This document shows positions 49,040 through 58,640 of a DNA stretch of 64,000 nucleotides, piece after piece. A program made the position numbers and the translations under genes. This DNA comes from Ostreococcus mediterraneus (Eukaryota; Chlorophyta; Mamiellophyceae; Mamiellales; Bathycoccaceae), in contig WMKK01000010.1 of the NCBI GenBank assembly GCA_012295225.1, positions 62,001 through 126,000 on the forward strand. Reading direction: 5' to 3'. The notes beneath the pieces are model-generated. The model ran no database searches. It saw nothing but the letters and a program-made list of their open reading frames with translations, and had not been told where the DNA came from. Numbering within the stretch: the first letter of the stretch is position 1; each line of letters begins with the position of its first letter.

Positions 49040-51059
49040 ATGTCTCAACAACGGTACGTATGGTGTCGCGGCGCGCGTGCGCGTGCGGTGCGACGGCGAT
49101 GTGTTCCCGGATGCGCGTGATGCGCGTCGCGGGCGATCGGCGATTGAGTTTCGTGGCGAAACGTGTGCAATTCGTACGAAGAAAGACTTTTTGGATTTGA
49201 GCAATTCAACTAACCAACTCTCGTGTATGGGTTCTATCGTTCTCTGTATCGCGCAGGTCGAACACGCACGCGACAAAACTGGGAAGGTTTGTGTCTATAG
49301 GACGCGTGGCGGTGCCGAAACCGGTGAATTTGCCGAGTCAGAGGTACGTCAGTTGATAATTGTTTACCGCTTGAGCTCGAGCGGGCGCGTGTTCCTCGAT
49401 GTGTTTGGCGTATGCGCGCGCGCGTGCACGCGCAAACGAATTCGCTCATGACTGACGTTTTGTACTCGCGTTTGACCACGTGATTTTTATCGACGTAGAT
49501 TTGAGCACAATGGAAACGACCCAAACGCGCAGTTGGTGCCGAAAAACGCTACGGGGACGTGGCAGGGCGACCGCGAGGACCCTTATGCGTCCGCGCGGTC
49601 CGATCGCGAACGATCGTACGGGAACTGGAGGGATGAAAATCGCGAGCGGCAGTATTCACCGCCGCGGCAACATCAAGAGTCGTACCGGGATGACCGAAGA
49701 GGTGGGAGTTACGATGGCGGACGACGCGAAAGAGACGACGACCACGGAGGGTGGAGAGATCGAGGCCGATCGAGCGTGGATGATCGTTGGGGACGTGGTG
49801 AACGTACCAGCCCTGATCGTTTGACGAGTTGGCGACGCCGGGAGGAGTCACCAGAGATGAGTCGACCAGCGGCGAGGTCGCCACCGCGCGTGGCCAGGAG
49901 AAGCATCGAAATCAAACACACGGCGGAAGGGGCGTTAGATCAATTGCACATTCCTCATGGTGATCATGAGTGGGGTCAGGATGATGAATTGGGTGATTTG
50001 GAATTACCATCGTGGTTGGCAAAGGAGACGGGTCAGGATGGCGAACGATCAAAGTCGAGGCCGACGCCGACGCCCAAATCAAACATTTCATCGCCTGCGC
50101 TCAAGCAACGAAGTTCACCGATAAAGATTCTAACCAGACCACATGACTCTGCGCATCATAATAGCGCACACAGTACGCGTGATCACCTGAAAGAGCTCCG
50201 TCGTGAACCAGGAGAGGAGAAAAAGCTGTGGACGCCACCCGAGCCGATTGGAGGCGCAAAGAAGCCGACGACGCTGACGCATCACCATCGAGACAAGACT
50301 TCGACGCCGCCAAAAGCCATACCCAAGGTTTCGGTCCGTCAAAATCATCACCATCCGATTCCAGAACCCAAGCATGTGGTAAAAACGCCGCCGCCGAAAG
50401 CCCGAAAGCCGTCACCGTCGCCGCCGCGGCCGCCGCCCGGTGCGCCGCCACCTCTTCCGAGCTCTCCGCATCCTACCACATCCCACATCCCACCTCTTCC
50501 GCCAACTCCACCAGGGGCACCACCGCCACTTCCACCAGGAGCACCACCGCCGCGTCCACCAGGTCCGCCCCCGGGCAGTTCTCCACCTCGACCGCCGCTG
50601 CCGCCACCAGGAGCGCCGCCGCCGCTGCCGCCGGGAGCGCCGCCGCTCGAAACGGCGATGCGAGCGCAACTTCACGTGAGCGAATCCCCCAAGGCAAACG
50701 GCTCGAGTAAGAAGCAAACTTCTTACTCGAAGAAGAAGCCTGTGAAAGTGGCAAAAGTCGTCGAAGCTTCGACAGAGAAGGTGACGGACGAAAACATCAA
50801 GCCGACGCCAAAGAAATCTTCAAAGTTTGCCTTTCGAGGAAAGAAGGGTGACCAAGCGTCCACCGTGAGCGCTTCCGGAGACACGGCTTCAGATTCCGAA
50901 GCTGCAGCGACTGAGAGCGCGTCCTCAAAGAAGAATCCGCAAAAGGGTTCAAAGTCAAAGCTCTCGAAAAAGTTTTCAACGCCGACAAAGACGATATCGG
51001 AAGCTGACGCACTAAAATCTCCAGATTTATCGCGGGCGGCGTCGGGAACCACCATTTGA
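49040..51059 (+). CDS. MOS1/PRRC2 (BAT2 N-terminal domain) protein, three exons
   Basis: Exon 1 is only 14 bases (49040-49053), exon 2 is 49257-49343 and exon 3 is 49499-51059; donors GTACGT twice, with ACTAAC and ACTGAC branch sites. Spliced, the start reads MSQQRSNTHATKLGRFVSIG, then RVAVPKPVNLPSQRFEHNG and DPNAQLVPKNATGTW, which is the BAT2_N signature of plant MOS1 and animal PRRC2. The remaining 500 residues are disordered: an Arg/Asp/Ser region, polyproline (PPPGAPPPLPPGAPP), and a Lys/Ser tail. Family members affect translation and immune-gene expression. Single-frame reading would miss the identifying first 50 residues. Confidence 0.85.
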
Positions 51060-51191
51060 AAACGCGTCACCATCTCGATGCGTTGTGTACAAAATTACAA
51101 CTCATTTTACAATATCTCCCCTTTCTGTCAATACAAGTACAAAAGAATTAGAATACACGAAATACACGCTATCGCTACCTATACTACCACG

Positions 51192-51908
51192 CTATATCGG
51201 AAATATATCCTCTAAATTTTCCGCCAACGCATCCTGCGAAACGCCGACTGCGTCATCTGTAAAACACTCGGCGACGATTTGCGACTCATCCACCCGACAC
51301 GCCTTATCCCCGCACGTTTTCTTACAGCTGCTATCCAGAGGCGCGTAATACGCCGTCGAAGGCACCACGGTTTTCGTATTCCCCGCCCCTGGCTTTGACC
51401 AGCTCAAGCTCATCGCAAACGTCGACGCCGCGTCTCCATTGTACCCGAGCGCTTCGATCTCGTAATCCTCCCCAGCACGCATGTACACTTTCCCAACGAC
51501 GCTCTGCACGTTCGACCCGCGCGCGATGACGGCGCCGTCGATCGATACCGACCCACCTTTATTCACGCTCAGCGTCAACGTGTGCGTCCCAGACGCTTCC
51601 GCTCTAATGCGCCCGCGCACGCGCGCCATGACATTCGTATTGCGCGTGCCCGTGCTCAGAGGTAACGCCCCGAGTGCGATGAGTGCCGTGGTCGTCGTGT
51701 GATCGGGCGTGGTGCCCACGGAGGATGGGAGCGTCGTCGGTGCCGTGGGGAAGGTGAAGACGTGTAGTGTGAGCCCTCCGGCGTTAAGCACTGCGTCGGA
51801 GACGGTTGTCGCTGGGAGTTCGGCGGACATGTTCACCGCCGCGCACGCGGGGGTGATGCCGCTCGCTAGCGCGAGGGCGGTGACGAATGCGATGGCGAGG
51901 CGTGACAT
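51192..51908 (-). CDS. Secreted PA14-domain protein
   Basis: A 238-residue protein with a signal peptide (MSRLAIAFVTALALASGITPACA). The middle has the PA14 pattern: VRGRIRAEASGTHTLTLSVNKGG, VSIDGAVIARG, VYMRAGEDYEIEALGYNG, then MSLSWSKPG. PA14 is a beta-barrel that binds sugars on cell-surface or secreted proteins. Close to the end is a four-cysteine segment (SCKKTCGDKACR plus a later Cys). No membrane anchor. Only 84 bp separates it from the PRP5 gene, which is transcribed in the same direction upstream. Confidence 0.75.
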   Translation of the reverse strand: MSRLAIAFVTALALASGITPACAAVNMSAELPATTVSDAVLNAGGLTLHVFTFPTAPTTLPSSVGTTPDHTTTTALIALGALPLSTGTRNTNVMARVRGRIRAEASGTHTLTLSVNKGGSVSIDGAVIARGSNVQSVVGKVYMRAGEDYEIEALGYNGDAASTFAMSLSWSKPGAGNTKTVVPSTAYYAPLDSSCKKTCGDKACRVDESQIVAECFTDDAVGVSQDALAENLEDIFPI

Positions 51909-51992
51909 TGTGAGGGCTTGAGCAACAACTGTTTTTGTATTATTTTGCTAGCGACGCGCATGGCTACGTCGGCGTCGGATTTTTCATGGTTT

Positions 51993-54900
51993 TTAAATTT
52001 TGTACCGCCCTTGAGGCTGACCAGCGGCCCCGGGTAAGGCTTGCTTGGCGATGGCGCTTTCGATGATTTGCTTGACGTAGTTTTTACCTTCTTTGACCAC
52101 GCGCTCGGTGGGGCCTTCAATGAGCAAGTAGAGCTTGCGGTCGCCCGGCGCGAGCGAACGTCCCGGGACGCAATATTGCCCCTTGGCTGTCACCGCCGCG
52201 CCCGTGTACTCCATGATTGCCGCCAACGTGTCTTTTTGAGTCACCTTGTAGCGAGCGAATTGTGGGAAATCGTTGATTTCGAGTTCGGTTTCAAAGTGTG
52301 AACCACCGTCGTGCGACACCGCGGGTGGCTTGTGCGTCGACGCTCCGTGCTGTTGATTGAGCACCGCTGCGAGCGCCGCAGCCTTAGCTGCGCCCGCGCT
52401 CGCGCCGTGTGCTAACGCATAATTCGTCGCGAGCGCTATCGCATTTTGTGCTCCAGCAGTAGAGGCAATATTGCTGGAAATCTTACCCGCGGCGGCGCGC
52501 GCGGCGGCGAGCAACGTCGCGCTCTGCGCCGCGTTTGCCGGCGTCTGCGCCGGTTTTTGTCCGATAGTTTGTGGTTTTATCTTCGCAAACACCGACTGTG
52601 CCGCGGCTTGTGCAATTTGAGCGGGTGTCATGCCACCTCCTGGCGTGGCCAGGGCGTTGGAAGGCGCTTGCGCCGCCTGAGCCGCAGCCTGAGCCGCAGC
52701 CTGAGCCGCCGCTTGTCCCGACGGACCGACGGATGCGAAGATGCCGCCTTCGTCATCTCCGCCCCCACCAAACACGGGCTCTTCGTCACTATCGCTCTCA
52801 CCGTCGTCAACTGTCAAACCTGACGCGCGAGCATTCGCTCGGCGCTGTTTACGCAGCGCATCATGCTCCTCTTGATTGAATTTAAAACCAGAGCCGCCGA
52901 ATCCCGAACCCGCGGCGCCGACGACGCCTTCTTTACGTTTACGCACAAAGCTATCCGCCATGGCTTGAACGTCACGCGGAATAGGTTGCTTGGACTCTTT
53001 CAACGCCTTTATTAAATCGGGTGCAAATTTTTCTTCGTCTTCAGAGATGAATGTCACGGCAGTGCCCTTATTTCCGGCGCGTCCAGTTCGACCGACGCGA
53101 TGCACGTAATCCTCCAAGTGATTTGGCGTGTCGTAATTGATTACGAGACGCAACTCCTTGACATCTAACCCGCGCGCAGCGACGGATGTGGCAATCAATA
53201 CGTTACACACGTCGGATTTAAAATCCGAAATCGTGCTTTGACGATCGCTTTGCTCTTTCCCACCGTGTAAACTCAAACACGGGTAACCGCTCTTGAGCAA
53301 GTCGCGGAAAATAGAGTCGCACTTGTCCTGACTGGCGACGAAAATAATAATCTTTCCGCGTTCGTACCATTCACCCAACAGCTCGAGCACGCGTAAGAAT
53401 CTGTCTTCTTCAGGTCGCACCTCGATGAGCTGCTCGATGTCGGAATTCACGACGGATTTGCCACCAATTTGAATCTCAATGGGGTTGTCCAACGCTGCTC
53501 GCGCGAGCGCCTCCATCGTGTGCGGAAACGTCGCGCTAAACATGACCGTTTGACGGTCCGGACGTAGATTTGCTAAAATACGCGTAATTTGGGGCTCAAA
53601 TCCCATGTCGAACATTCTGTCGGCTTCATCGAGCACCATGTACGTCACGCGACGTAAATTGGTAATCTTTCCCGCGCTCGTTGTTAACAAGTCAATCATG
53701 CGACCGGGCGTGCACGCGACTATTTCTGTGCCTCGCTTGAGCTCAGAAATTTGTGCGGCAACGCCGCTGCCACCGTACACCGACACGGCGTTGAATCCCA
53801 TGGGTTTACCGAATCGTCTACATTCTTTACCGATTTGCGATACGAGCTCGCGGGTGGGGCCCATGATCATACCGATTGGTCCGTCGCCTCGTGCCAACGG
53901 CGATTGGTCGTTAATGTGACGCAACATGGGTAAAATATACGCCAGTGTCTTACCACTTCCCGTCTTGGCGACGCCAATGCAATCTCGACCAGACATTATC
54001 ACTGGTAACGCTTGGGCTTGAATAGGCATGGGCTTTTCGAACCCCGAGCGACGAATTAACTCGTGCACTTTGTTGTTCAACCCGGCTTGGGCCCACGTTT
54101 TAATCGGCCTCGGCACGTTCTTTCCTCTACACTTGATGCCATCTAACGACGCTCTGAGCGCCTTTACTTCGGTTTTAGACATTGAAGCGATTTCTTTTGC
54201 TTCAATGTAAAAGTTTTTCCGCACCGGCTCATAGTCTATGTCGTCATGATTCACCGTGCCGAGACGTTCCGTCTTGCTCAACTTTTCTGTCTGCCTTTTA
54301 GCCCACGCCTCGTCGTCATCGTCATCAATATCTGTCTCTTTTGGTGGCGCTAAAACGTTGTCATCAGCCACCGCGCTCTTTTTATCATCCCTAGAATCGT
54401 CAGAGTCGCTTTCGTCGAAAACCTCTTTTAAAATCTGAGCTTGTTTCGACGCCTTTCTGTTCTTCTTAATCACGACGTACGGCGCCGCCTGCGCCGCTGA
54501 TATCGACTTCGGCGCCGTACGTCTCAACTCAATCACAGGCTTCTTACCACCAATAACCATCACTGGTGGCTTGCTATTCACACCTCCCAACGGCGCCGAC
54601 GCAGCCGATGCGGCGACACACTTCACCTTTTGTGCCGCCGCCGTGAACGCCGCCATTAAATCATCCTCCGCCGAAGCCGCGGTTGGCTCCTCCTCCGCCT
54701 CTACCTTTGCCGTCTCCATCTCCGTCCTCACCGTCTCCATCGTCGCATCCATGGCATTTTCACCTACTACATGGTCTTCTTCCTCGCGCTTCACGCGTTC
54801 GCTCGTCCTCGCGCGCTCGGCATCCATCGCGGTATCGTTTGCCGCCATAAACGCGTCCAACGGATCCTCCTCTGTCTCGCTCTCCTGCGGCGGCGGCGTA

Positions 54901-55313
54901 CTTTTTTTCACCCGTTTCGCCCCTCGTGCGCCACCTCCACGCGTGCCGCGAGCACCATCACCAGAAGCATCGTCACCATCATCGCTGTCAAGGCTCGGAA
55001 CAGACGCCGCCGCGCCGCTCGGCGCCTCGGCGTCCAGTCGCGCGGCGTCGGCGAACAACCCCAACCCAACCGCGCGCACCTTTTTCACATCCAAAGCGAA
55101 CGACCGCGACGCCGAGGACGACGGCGATCGCGAACGAGACTGTGACGATGCCTGTGTCGTTCGTTTCTGCGTCGAGCGCGACGCCCGGGTCGGTGACGTG
55201 GCTGCATGTACCTTTTGAGCTCGGCCGTCGTTGGATTCCAATGGTGCTTCATCGTCTTCGCTCGTGTCCTCTCTCGAGCGTTTACTCGCGCGTCCGCGTC
55301 GTGGCGTGGGCAT
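51993..55313 (-). CDS. PRP5: PRP5/DDX46 DEAD-box spliceosomal RNA helicase
   Basis: A 1106-residue ATPase that remodels U2 snRNP during branch-site selection. Seen: acidic and Ser/Arg front; the DPLDAFMAAN motif that in the family touches U2/SF3B; then DIDYEPVRKNFYIEAKEI leading into the core. Helicase motifs run Q (PIQAQALPV), I (AKTGSGKT), Ia (PTREL), Ib (TPGR), II (DEAD), III (SAT) and VI (HRVGRTGRAG). After the core is an Ala/Gln-repeat linker (AAQAAAQAAAQAAQA) and the carboxy KH-like segment (FARYKVTQKDTLAAIMEYTGA is only part). ATG at 55313 chosen; the frame upstream is arginine noise. Confidence 0.92.
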   Translation of the reverse strand: MPTPRRGRASKRSREDTSEDDEAPLESNDGRAQKVHAATSPTRASRSTQKRTTQASSQSRSRSPSSSASRSFALDVKKVRAVGLGLFADAARLDAEAPSGAAASVPSLDSDDGDDASGDGARGTRGGGARGAKRVKKSTPPPQESETEEDPLDAFMAANDTAMDAERARTSERVKREEEDHVVGENAMDATMETVRTEMETAKVEAEEEPTAASAEDDLMAAFTAAAQKVKCVAASAASAPLGGVNSKPPVMVIGGKKPVIELRRTAPKSISAAQAAPYVVIKKNRKASKQAQILKEVFDESDSDDSRDDKKSAVADDNVLAPPKETDIDDDDDEAWAKRQTEKLSKTERLGTVNHDDIDYEPVRKNFYIEAKEIASMSKTEVKALRASLDGIKCRGKNVPRPIKTWAQAGLNNKVHELIRRSGFEKPMPIQAQALPVIMSGRDCIGVAKTGSGKTLAYILPMLRHINDQSPLARGDGPIGMIMGPTRELVSQIGKECRRFGKPMGFNAVSVYGGSGVAAQISELKRGTEIVACTPGRMIDLLTTSAGKITNLRRVTYMVLDEADRMFDMGFEPQITRILANLRPDRQTVMFSATFPHTMEALARAALDNPIEIQIGGKSVVNSDIEQLIEVRPEEDRFLRVLELLGEWYERGKIIIFVASQDKCDSIFRDLLKSGYPCLSLHGGKEQSDRQSTISDFKSDVCNVLIATSVAARGLDVKELRLVINYDTPNHLEDYVHRVGRTGRAGNKGTAVTFISEDEEKFAPDLIKALKESKQPIPRDVQAMADSFVRKRKEGVVGAAGSGFGGSGFKFNQEEHDALRKQRRANARASGLTVDDGESDSDEEPVFGGGGDDEGGIFASVGPSGQAAAQAAAQAAAQAAQAPSNALATPGGGMTPAQIAQAAAQSVFAKIKPQTIGQKPAQTPANAAQSATLLAAARAAAGKISSNIASTAGAQNAIALATNYALAHGASAGAAKAAALAAVLNQQHGASTHKPPAVSHDGGSHFETELEINDFPQFARYKVTQKDTLAAIMEYTGAAVTAKGQYCVPGRSLAPGDRKLYLLIEGPTERVVKEGKNYVKQIIESAIAKQALPGAAGQPQGRYKI

Positions 55314-55630
55314 GACGAGCGCCGCGAATGCGCGTTCGCGCCGCTGCGTCGTGCGTCGCGCGCGACGTGTGCGTTGGTGCGTCCACGAGCGTCGCGGAAT
55401 GACCAATGCATCGAATGCACTTTCTCCTTTTAACTGTAGCTCCTCAGAGTGACGCACGCGTGTGTGCGTGTGTGCGTGTGTGCGTATACGACAGCGGTGA
55501 CGACGGCGGTGACGACGACGACGACGACGACGACGCAGCGGTAGACGCGGTGACACCGGCGGCGTTTCATTCATTGGTTTCGATTCATTCATCAAGAGGT
55601 GGACATTAAAGTCATCATCAATCTTGGAGT
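55314..55630. other. Divergent promoter region of PRP5 and UFD1
   Basis: About 315 bp. Contains a GTGTGTGC microsatellite (about 55450-55485) and a (GAC)n run (about 55505-55535). The UFD1 side is AT-richer. No gene seen. Confidence 0.5.
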
Positions 55631-56734
55631 ATGCGTGGGATATTTTCACGCTTTGGCGGTGGCGACGAGGGCTACGGACGAAGCATTTTTCAGGCATCGT
55701 ATCGCGCCTACCCGGTGAGCTTTATCGATCGTCCACAACTTGAGCTCGGGGACAAGGTGATTCTTCCGCCGTCGGCGCTCGATCGCATCACGCGCGCGCA
55801 AATCGATGACTTTCCCATGGCGTTCGAAGCGACGAACGCGAAAGAGGGCAAGAGTACGCACTGTGGAGTGTTAGAGTTTGTTGCCGACGAAGGGGTGGTG
55901 TATTTGCCGTATTGGATGATGCAGAATTTACTCTTGGGCGAGGGCGACGTGGTCAAGTTTTCGTACGCGGCGTCGCTCCCTAAGGGCACCTATGTGAAAT
56001 TACGCGCACAAACGTCAGATTTTTTGGATATCTCAAACCCTAAAGCAGTGTTAGAGACAACGTTGAGGCAATACACGTGTTTGACCGTGGGTGACACGTT
56101 TGTGATTCATTACAATGACAAAAAGTATTACATTGATGTCGTCGAGGCAAAGCCCGGGAACGCGATTAGCGTCGTGGATACGGATTGTGAGGTTGATTTC
56201 GCACCGCCATTGGATTACGTGGACCCTTACGGACCTGATAATACAAAATTTGAAGACACAAACTCAGGCGTCATAAATAAAGGGGCGTCACAGAAAAAGG
56301 TTGAAGAGAGTGGCGACGCGACGGCGACGACGAGCGGCGACGCGACGGAGGACGCCGGCGCGCCAAAGACATTTCTCGCCTTTGCCAGTGGTGGACGACG
56401 TTTAGATGGGAAAGCTGTCACCGACGTCGCACCGAAAGAAATTGAAATCCCTACGTCATCGTTAAATGTCACCAAGGAGTGGCAGGCGCTTCGACAAGGC
56501 GGCGTGCTCGGCGGAGAAACGAGCAAGGAGGCTGAAAAGCCAAATCCCGATGCCGACATCGACCGTAAACGAAGCGGCAAAGTTGTCTTTGGTGGCGCGC
56601 GTCAAGCCGCGATTGCACGTAAAAAAGAAAAGGCTAAAACAGAAGATAGTGCAGGCGCGTCCAAGGCGGGAGATAAAACTCCAGCGGCTTCAAGCTTCGA
56701 GGCGTTTAAAGGCACGGGGAATAAATTGCGATGA
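55631..56734 (+). CDS. UFD1: UFD1 ubiquitin-fusion degradation protein
   Basis: With NPL4 it links ubiquitylated substrates to the CDC48/p97 unfoldase in ER-associated and chromatin degradation. A 367-residue protein, single exon. The first 190 residues are the double-psi barrel ubiquitin-binding domain (FQASYRAYPVSFIDRPQLE, GDKVILPPSALDRI, YLPYWMMQNLLLGEGD, LRQYTCLTVGDTF). The rest is low complexity with the SHP-like FLAFASGGRRLDGK and FGGARQAAIARKKE segments. Length and order are normal for the family. The ATG at 55631 is the only suitable start. Confidence 0.95.
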   Translation: MRGIFSRFGGGDEGYGRSIFQASYRAYPVSFIDRPQLELGDKVILPPSALDRITRAQIDDFPMAFEATNAKEGKSTHCGVLEFVADEGVVYLPYWMMQNLLLGEGDVVKFSYAASLPKGTYVKLRAQTSDFLDISNPKAVLETTLRQYTCLTVGDTFVIHYNDKKYYIDVVEAKPGNAISVVDTDCEVDFAPPLDYVDPYGPDNTKFEDTNSGVINKGASQKKVEESGDATATTSGDATEDAGAPKTFLAFASGGRRLDGKAVTDVAPKEIEIPTSSLNVTKEWQALRQGGVLGGETSKEAEKPNPDADIDRKRSGKVVFGGARQAAIARKKEKAKTEDSAGASKAGDKTPAASSFEAFKGTGNKLR

Positions 56735-56821
56735 AGACACACACAAACCTTTAGTAAATCTACCATATGATACGATTCAAAATTTACCACGAGCTATATG
56801 CGTACATAATAAAAATTTAAT

Positions 56822-56822
56822 N
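56822..56822. other. Ambiguous base (N) in the assembly
   Basis: A single N in the short convergent gap between UFD1 and the PPR gene, next to a C run. It does not touch a coding frame. Confidence 0.95.
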
Positions 56823-56850
56823 CCCCCGCCGTTTCGCGCGTCGTCGAGAT

Positions 56851-57537
56851 CTATTCGTCGTCGTCCCACACTTCTTCTTTATCAACGAGAAGCATTTTTC
56901 GCACATAGGCGCGAATAGACCGGCGCTTCTCCACCGCCTTCAACGTGTACCCATCCGCGGGCACGTCCTCGTCCACCATGCGGTCCACGATTTCTTCCGC
57001 TCGCATTAAGTCATTCGTCGCCGCACACGTGCTCAAAAGCACGTTATACGTCACGCTCGATGGCTCAACGCCATACTTTTGTCGAGCTCCGTTGACAAGC
57101 TGCATCGCCCGTCCCCACCCCGGCGGGTCCAACTGCAAATATCCCTTTGCTATCTCCGCCACCGCCACCTCATCCGGCACGCACACACCCTTTTCAAAAA
57201 TTTCATCGTACACTTTTTGCGCGAGTTCCATGTTTGCGCCGTTCACGCACGCGGAAATACACGCCGTCGCGCACGTCGCGTCTGGCGTCACGCCCTGCGC
57301 CCCGAGCCCCACGAGCAAGTCCACCGCCGACGACGCCGCGCCGCGCTTCGCGCACTCTCGCAGCTTGGTCGTCGTTTGTTTCAGCGTCGTCAGCTGGTCC
57401 GCGGTGTACGCCGCGCGCGTCACCGCGGCGGCAAAGCGCGTCGAGTGACTGCGCGCTGAGTGGCGGCGGCGCGCGCTAAAAGTCAACCTTGTGTGCGACG
57501 CTCGCGCGCGCGAGGCGAGCGACGACGCGTGAGGCAT
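56851..57537 (-). CDS. Small PPR protein, organelle-targeted
   Basis: A 228-residue protein. The first 45 residues are Ser/Arg-rich without acids (transit or presequence). Then come four or five weak pentatricopeptide units: VTPDATCATACISACVNGANMELAQKVYDEI, VCVPDEVAVAEIAKGYLQ, VEPSSVTYNVLLSTCAATNDLMRAEEIVDRM and VPADGYTLKAVEKRR are parts of them. PPR proteins bind organelle RNA by a two-residue code; so few repeats suggest a short target or a partner. The tail is acidic (WDDDE). A longer frame starts at 57666, but the ATG at 57537 gives the better targeting peptide. Confidence 0.72.
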   Translation of the reverse strand: MPHASSLASRARASHTRLTFSARRRHSARSHSTRFAAAVTRAAYTADQLTTLKQTTTKLRECAKRGAASSAVDLLVGLGAQGVTPDATCATACISACVNGANMELAQKVYDEIFEKGVCVPDEVAVAEIAKGYLQLDPPGWGRAMQLVNGARQKYGVEPSSVTYNVLLSTCAATNDLMRAEEIVDRMVDEDVPADGYTLKAVEKRRSIRAYVRKMLLVDKEEVWDDDE

Positions 57538-57795
57538 CGCGCGTGAGGTGGTTGAGGTGTCGTTCGAGCGAACGAGCCGCGGCGTGAGCGCGGGAGTGCG
57601 GCGAGGCGGCGACGACGCGCGCGCAGGTGTGAGGGAGGGTGTGCGCGCAAACGCGTGAAAAAACAATGCACTTTTTCATGGCGTCGTGGATAATCGACGT
57701 GTTTTGCGTGGGTGTATTACATCTGGCGAATGTGGACGACTAAGAATAAGAATAAAGAGTACAATAAATGATGGGAATCGTCGAGAACGCGGGCG

Positions 57796-58494
57796 CTAGT
57801 GCGGTGGACCACCGCTGAGGATGGCGGCGGCGCCGACGCTGAGCATCGTTCCGACGAGCACCGGGTTGTCCAACGACCAAAATTTGGGTGTTTTTCGGGC
57901 GGATTTGATAATGTCTTCCAACGATGGTTCTTTTCCGCGCACGCCACCACCATTCGTATCATCTAAACGCGTCGTTGGTTTGGTTGTCGTCGTCGTCGTC
58001 GTCATCGTCGTCGTCTCGTCGCCCGCCGCTCCGGCGTCTTCGCGGAGCAAATATCGCGTCTCCGGATCAATTTTCGACAACCACTGCGCATAAAACCACC
58101 GCTCGGCGTCGCGATCCTTTGAATCATCACTTTTTAACTCTTCTAAATACGTCCTCAACGCCCCTGACCTTTTATTCGACGCTAATCGCACCCGAGCCGA
58201 CGGCACGAGGACAAACCACCAATACGCAGTCATCCCAGCAATCGCGCCGAGCACCACAACCTCGTTCGCGAGTTGCCCTTGATCCATCGGCGACGGCACG
58301 TACGGCACCGCATGCACCGCGTCCATGGCTGCGCCGACGCCCGCGCCGACGTCGACGTCGCTCCCGAGCGCGTCACGTCGTGCGCTGCGTGACGTCGACA
58401 CTGGGACACGCGTCGCGTTCCACGCGCTGCGCGCGCCACGCGTCGCGCGATCGATGCGCGCCGGTGCGTGCGCGGTGCGCGCGCATGCGTGCAT
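57796..58494 (-). CDS. Plastid-type membrane protein of unknown function
   Basis: A 232-residue protein I do not recognise. The first 60 residues are Arg/Ala-rich and transit-like. A membrane helix follows (EVVVLGAIAGMTAYWWFVLV), then a charged domain (SGALRTYLEELKSDDSKDRDAERWFYAQWL), a polythreonine linker, and near the end a second weak hydrophobic segment (FWSLDNPVLVGTMLSVGAAAILSG). The pairing of a helix, a soluble middle and a late helix suggests a plastid membrane protein with both ends on one side. ATGs at 58494 and 58326 are both in frame. Confidence 0.6.
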   Translation of the reverse strand: MHACARTAHAPARIDRATRGARSAWNATRVPVSTSRSARRDALGSDVDVGAGVGAAMDAVHAVPYVPSPMDQGQLANEVVVLGAIAGMTAYWWFVLVPSARVRLASNKRSGALRTYLEELKSDDSKDRDAERWFYAQWLSKIDPETRYLLREDAGAAGDETTTMTTTTTTTKPTTRLDDTNGGGVRGKEPSLEDIIKSARKTPKFWSLDNPVLVGTMLSVGAAAILSGGPPH

Positions 58495-58640
58495 GTCGCC
58501 GTTTCGCGTGCGCGGCGATGCGTGGGGTCGGGCGACGTGCGGCGCGGTGTGACGGTTGACTCGACGGCGCTACGGCGCGTGTGCGTTACGGTGTGCTTTT
58601 ACAACAACATAATGTACTGTACTGTGACGTCTTTGAGGCG

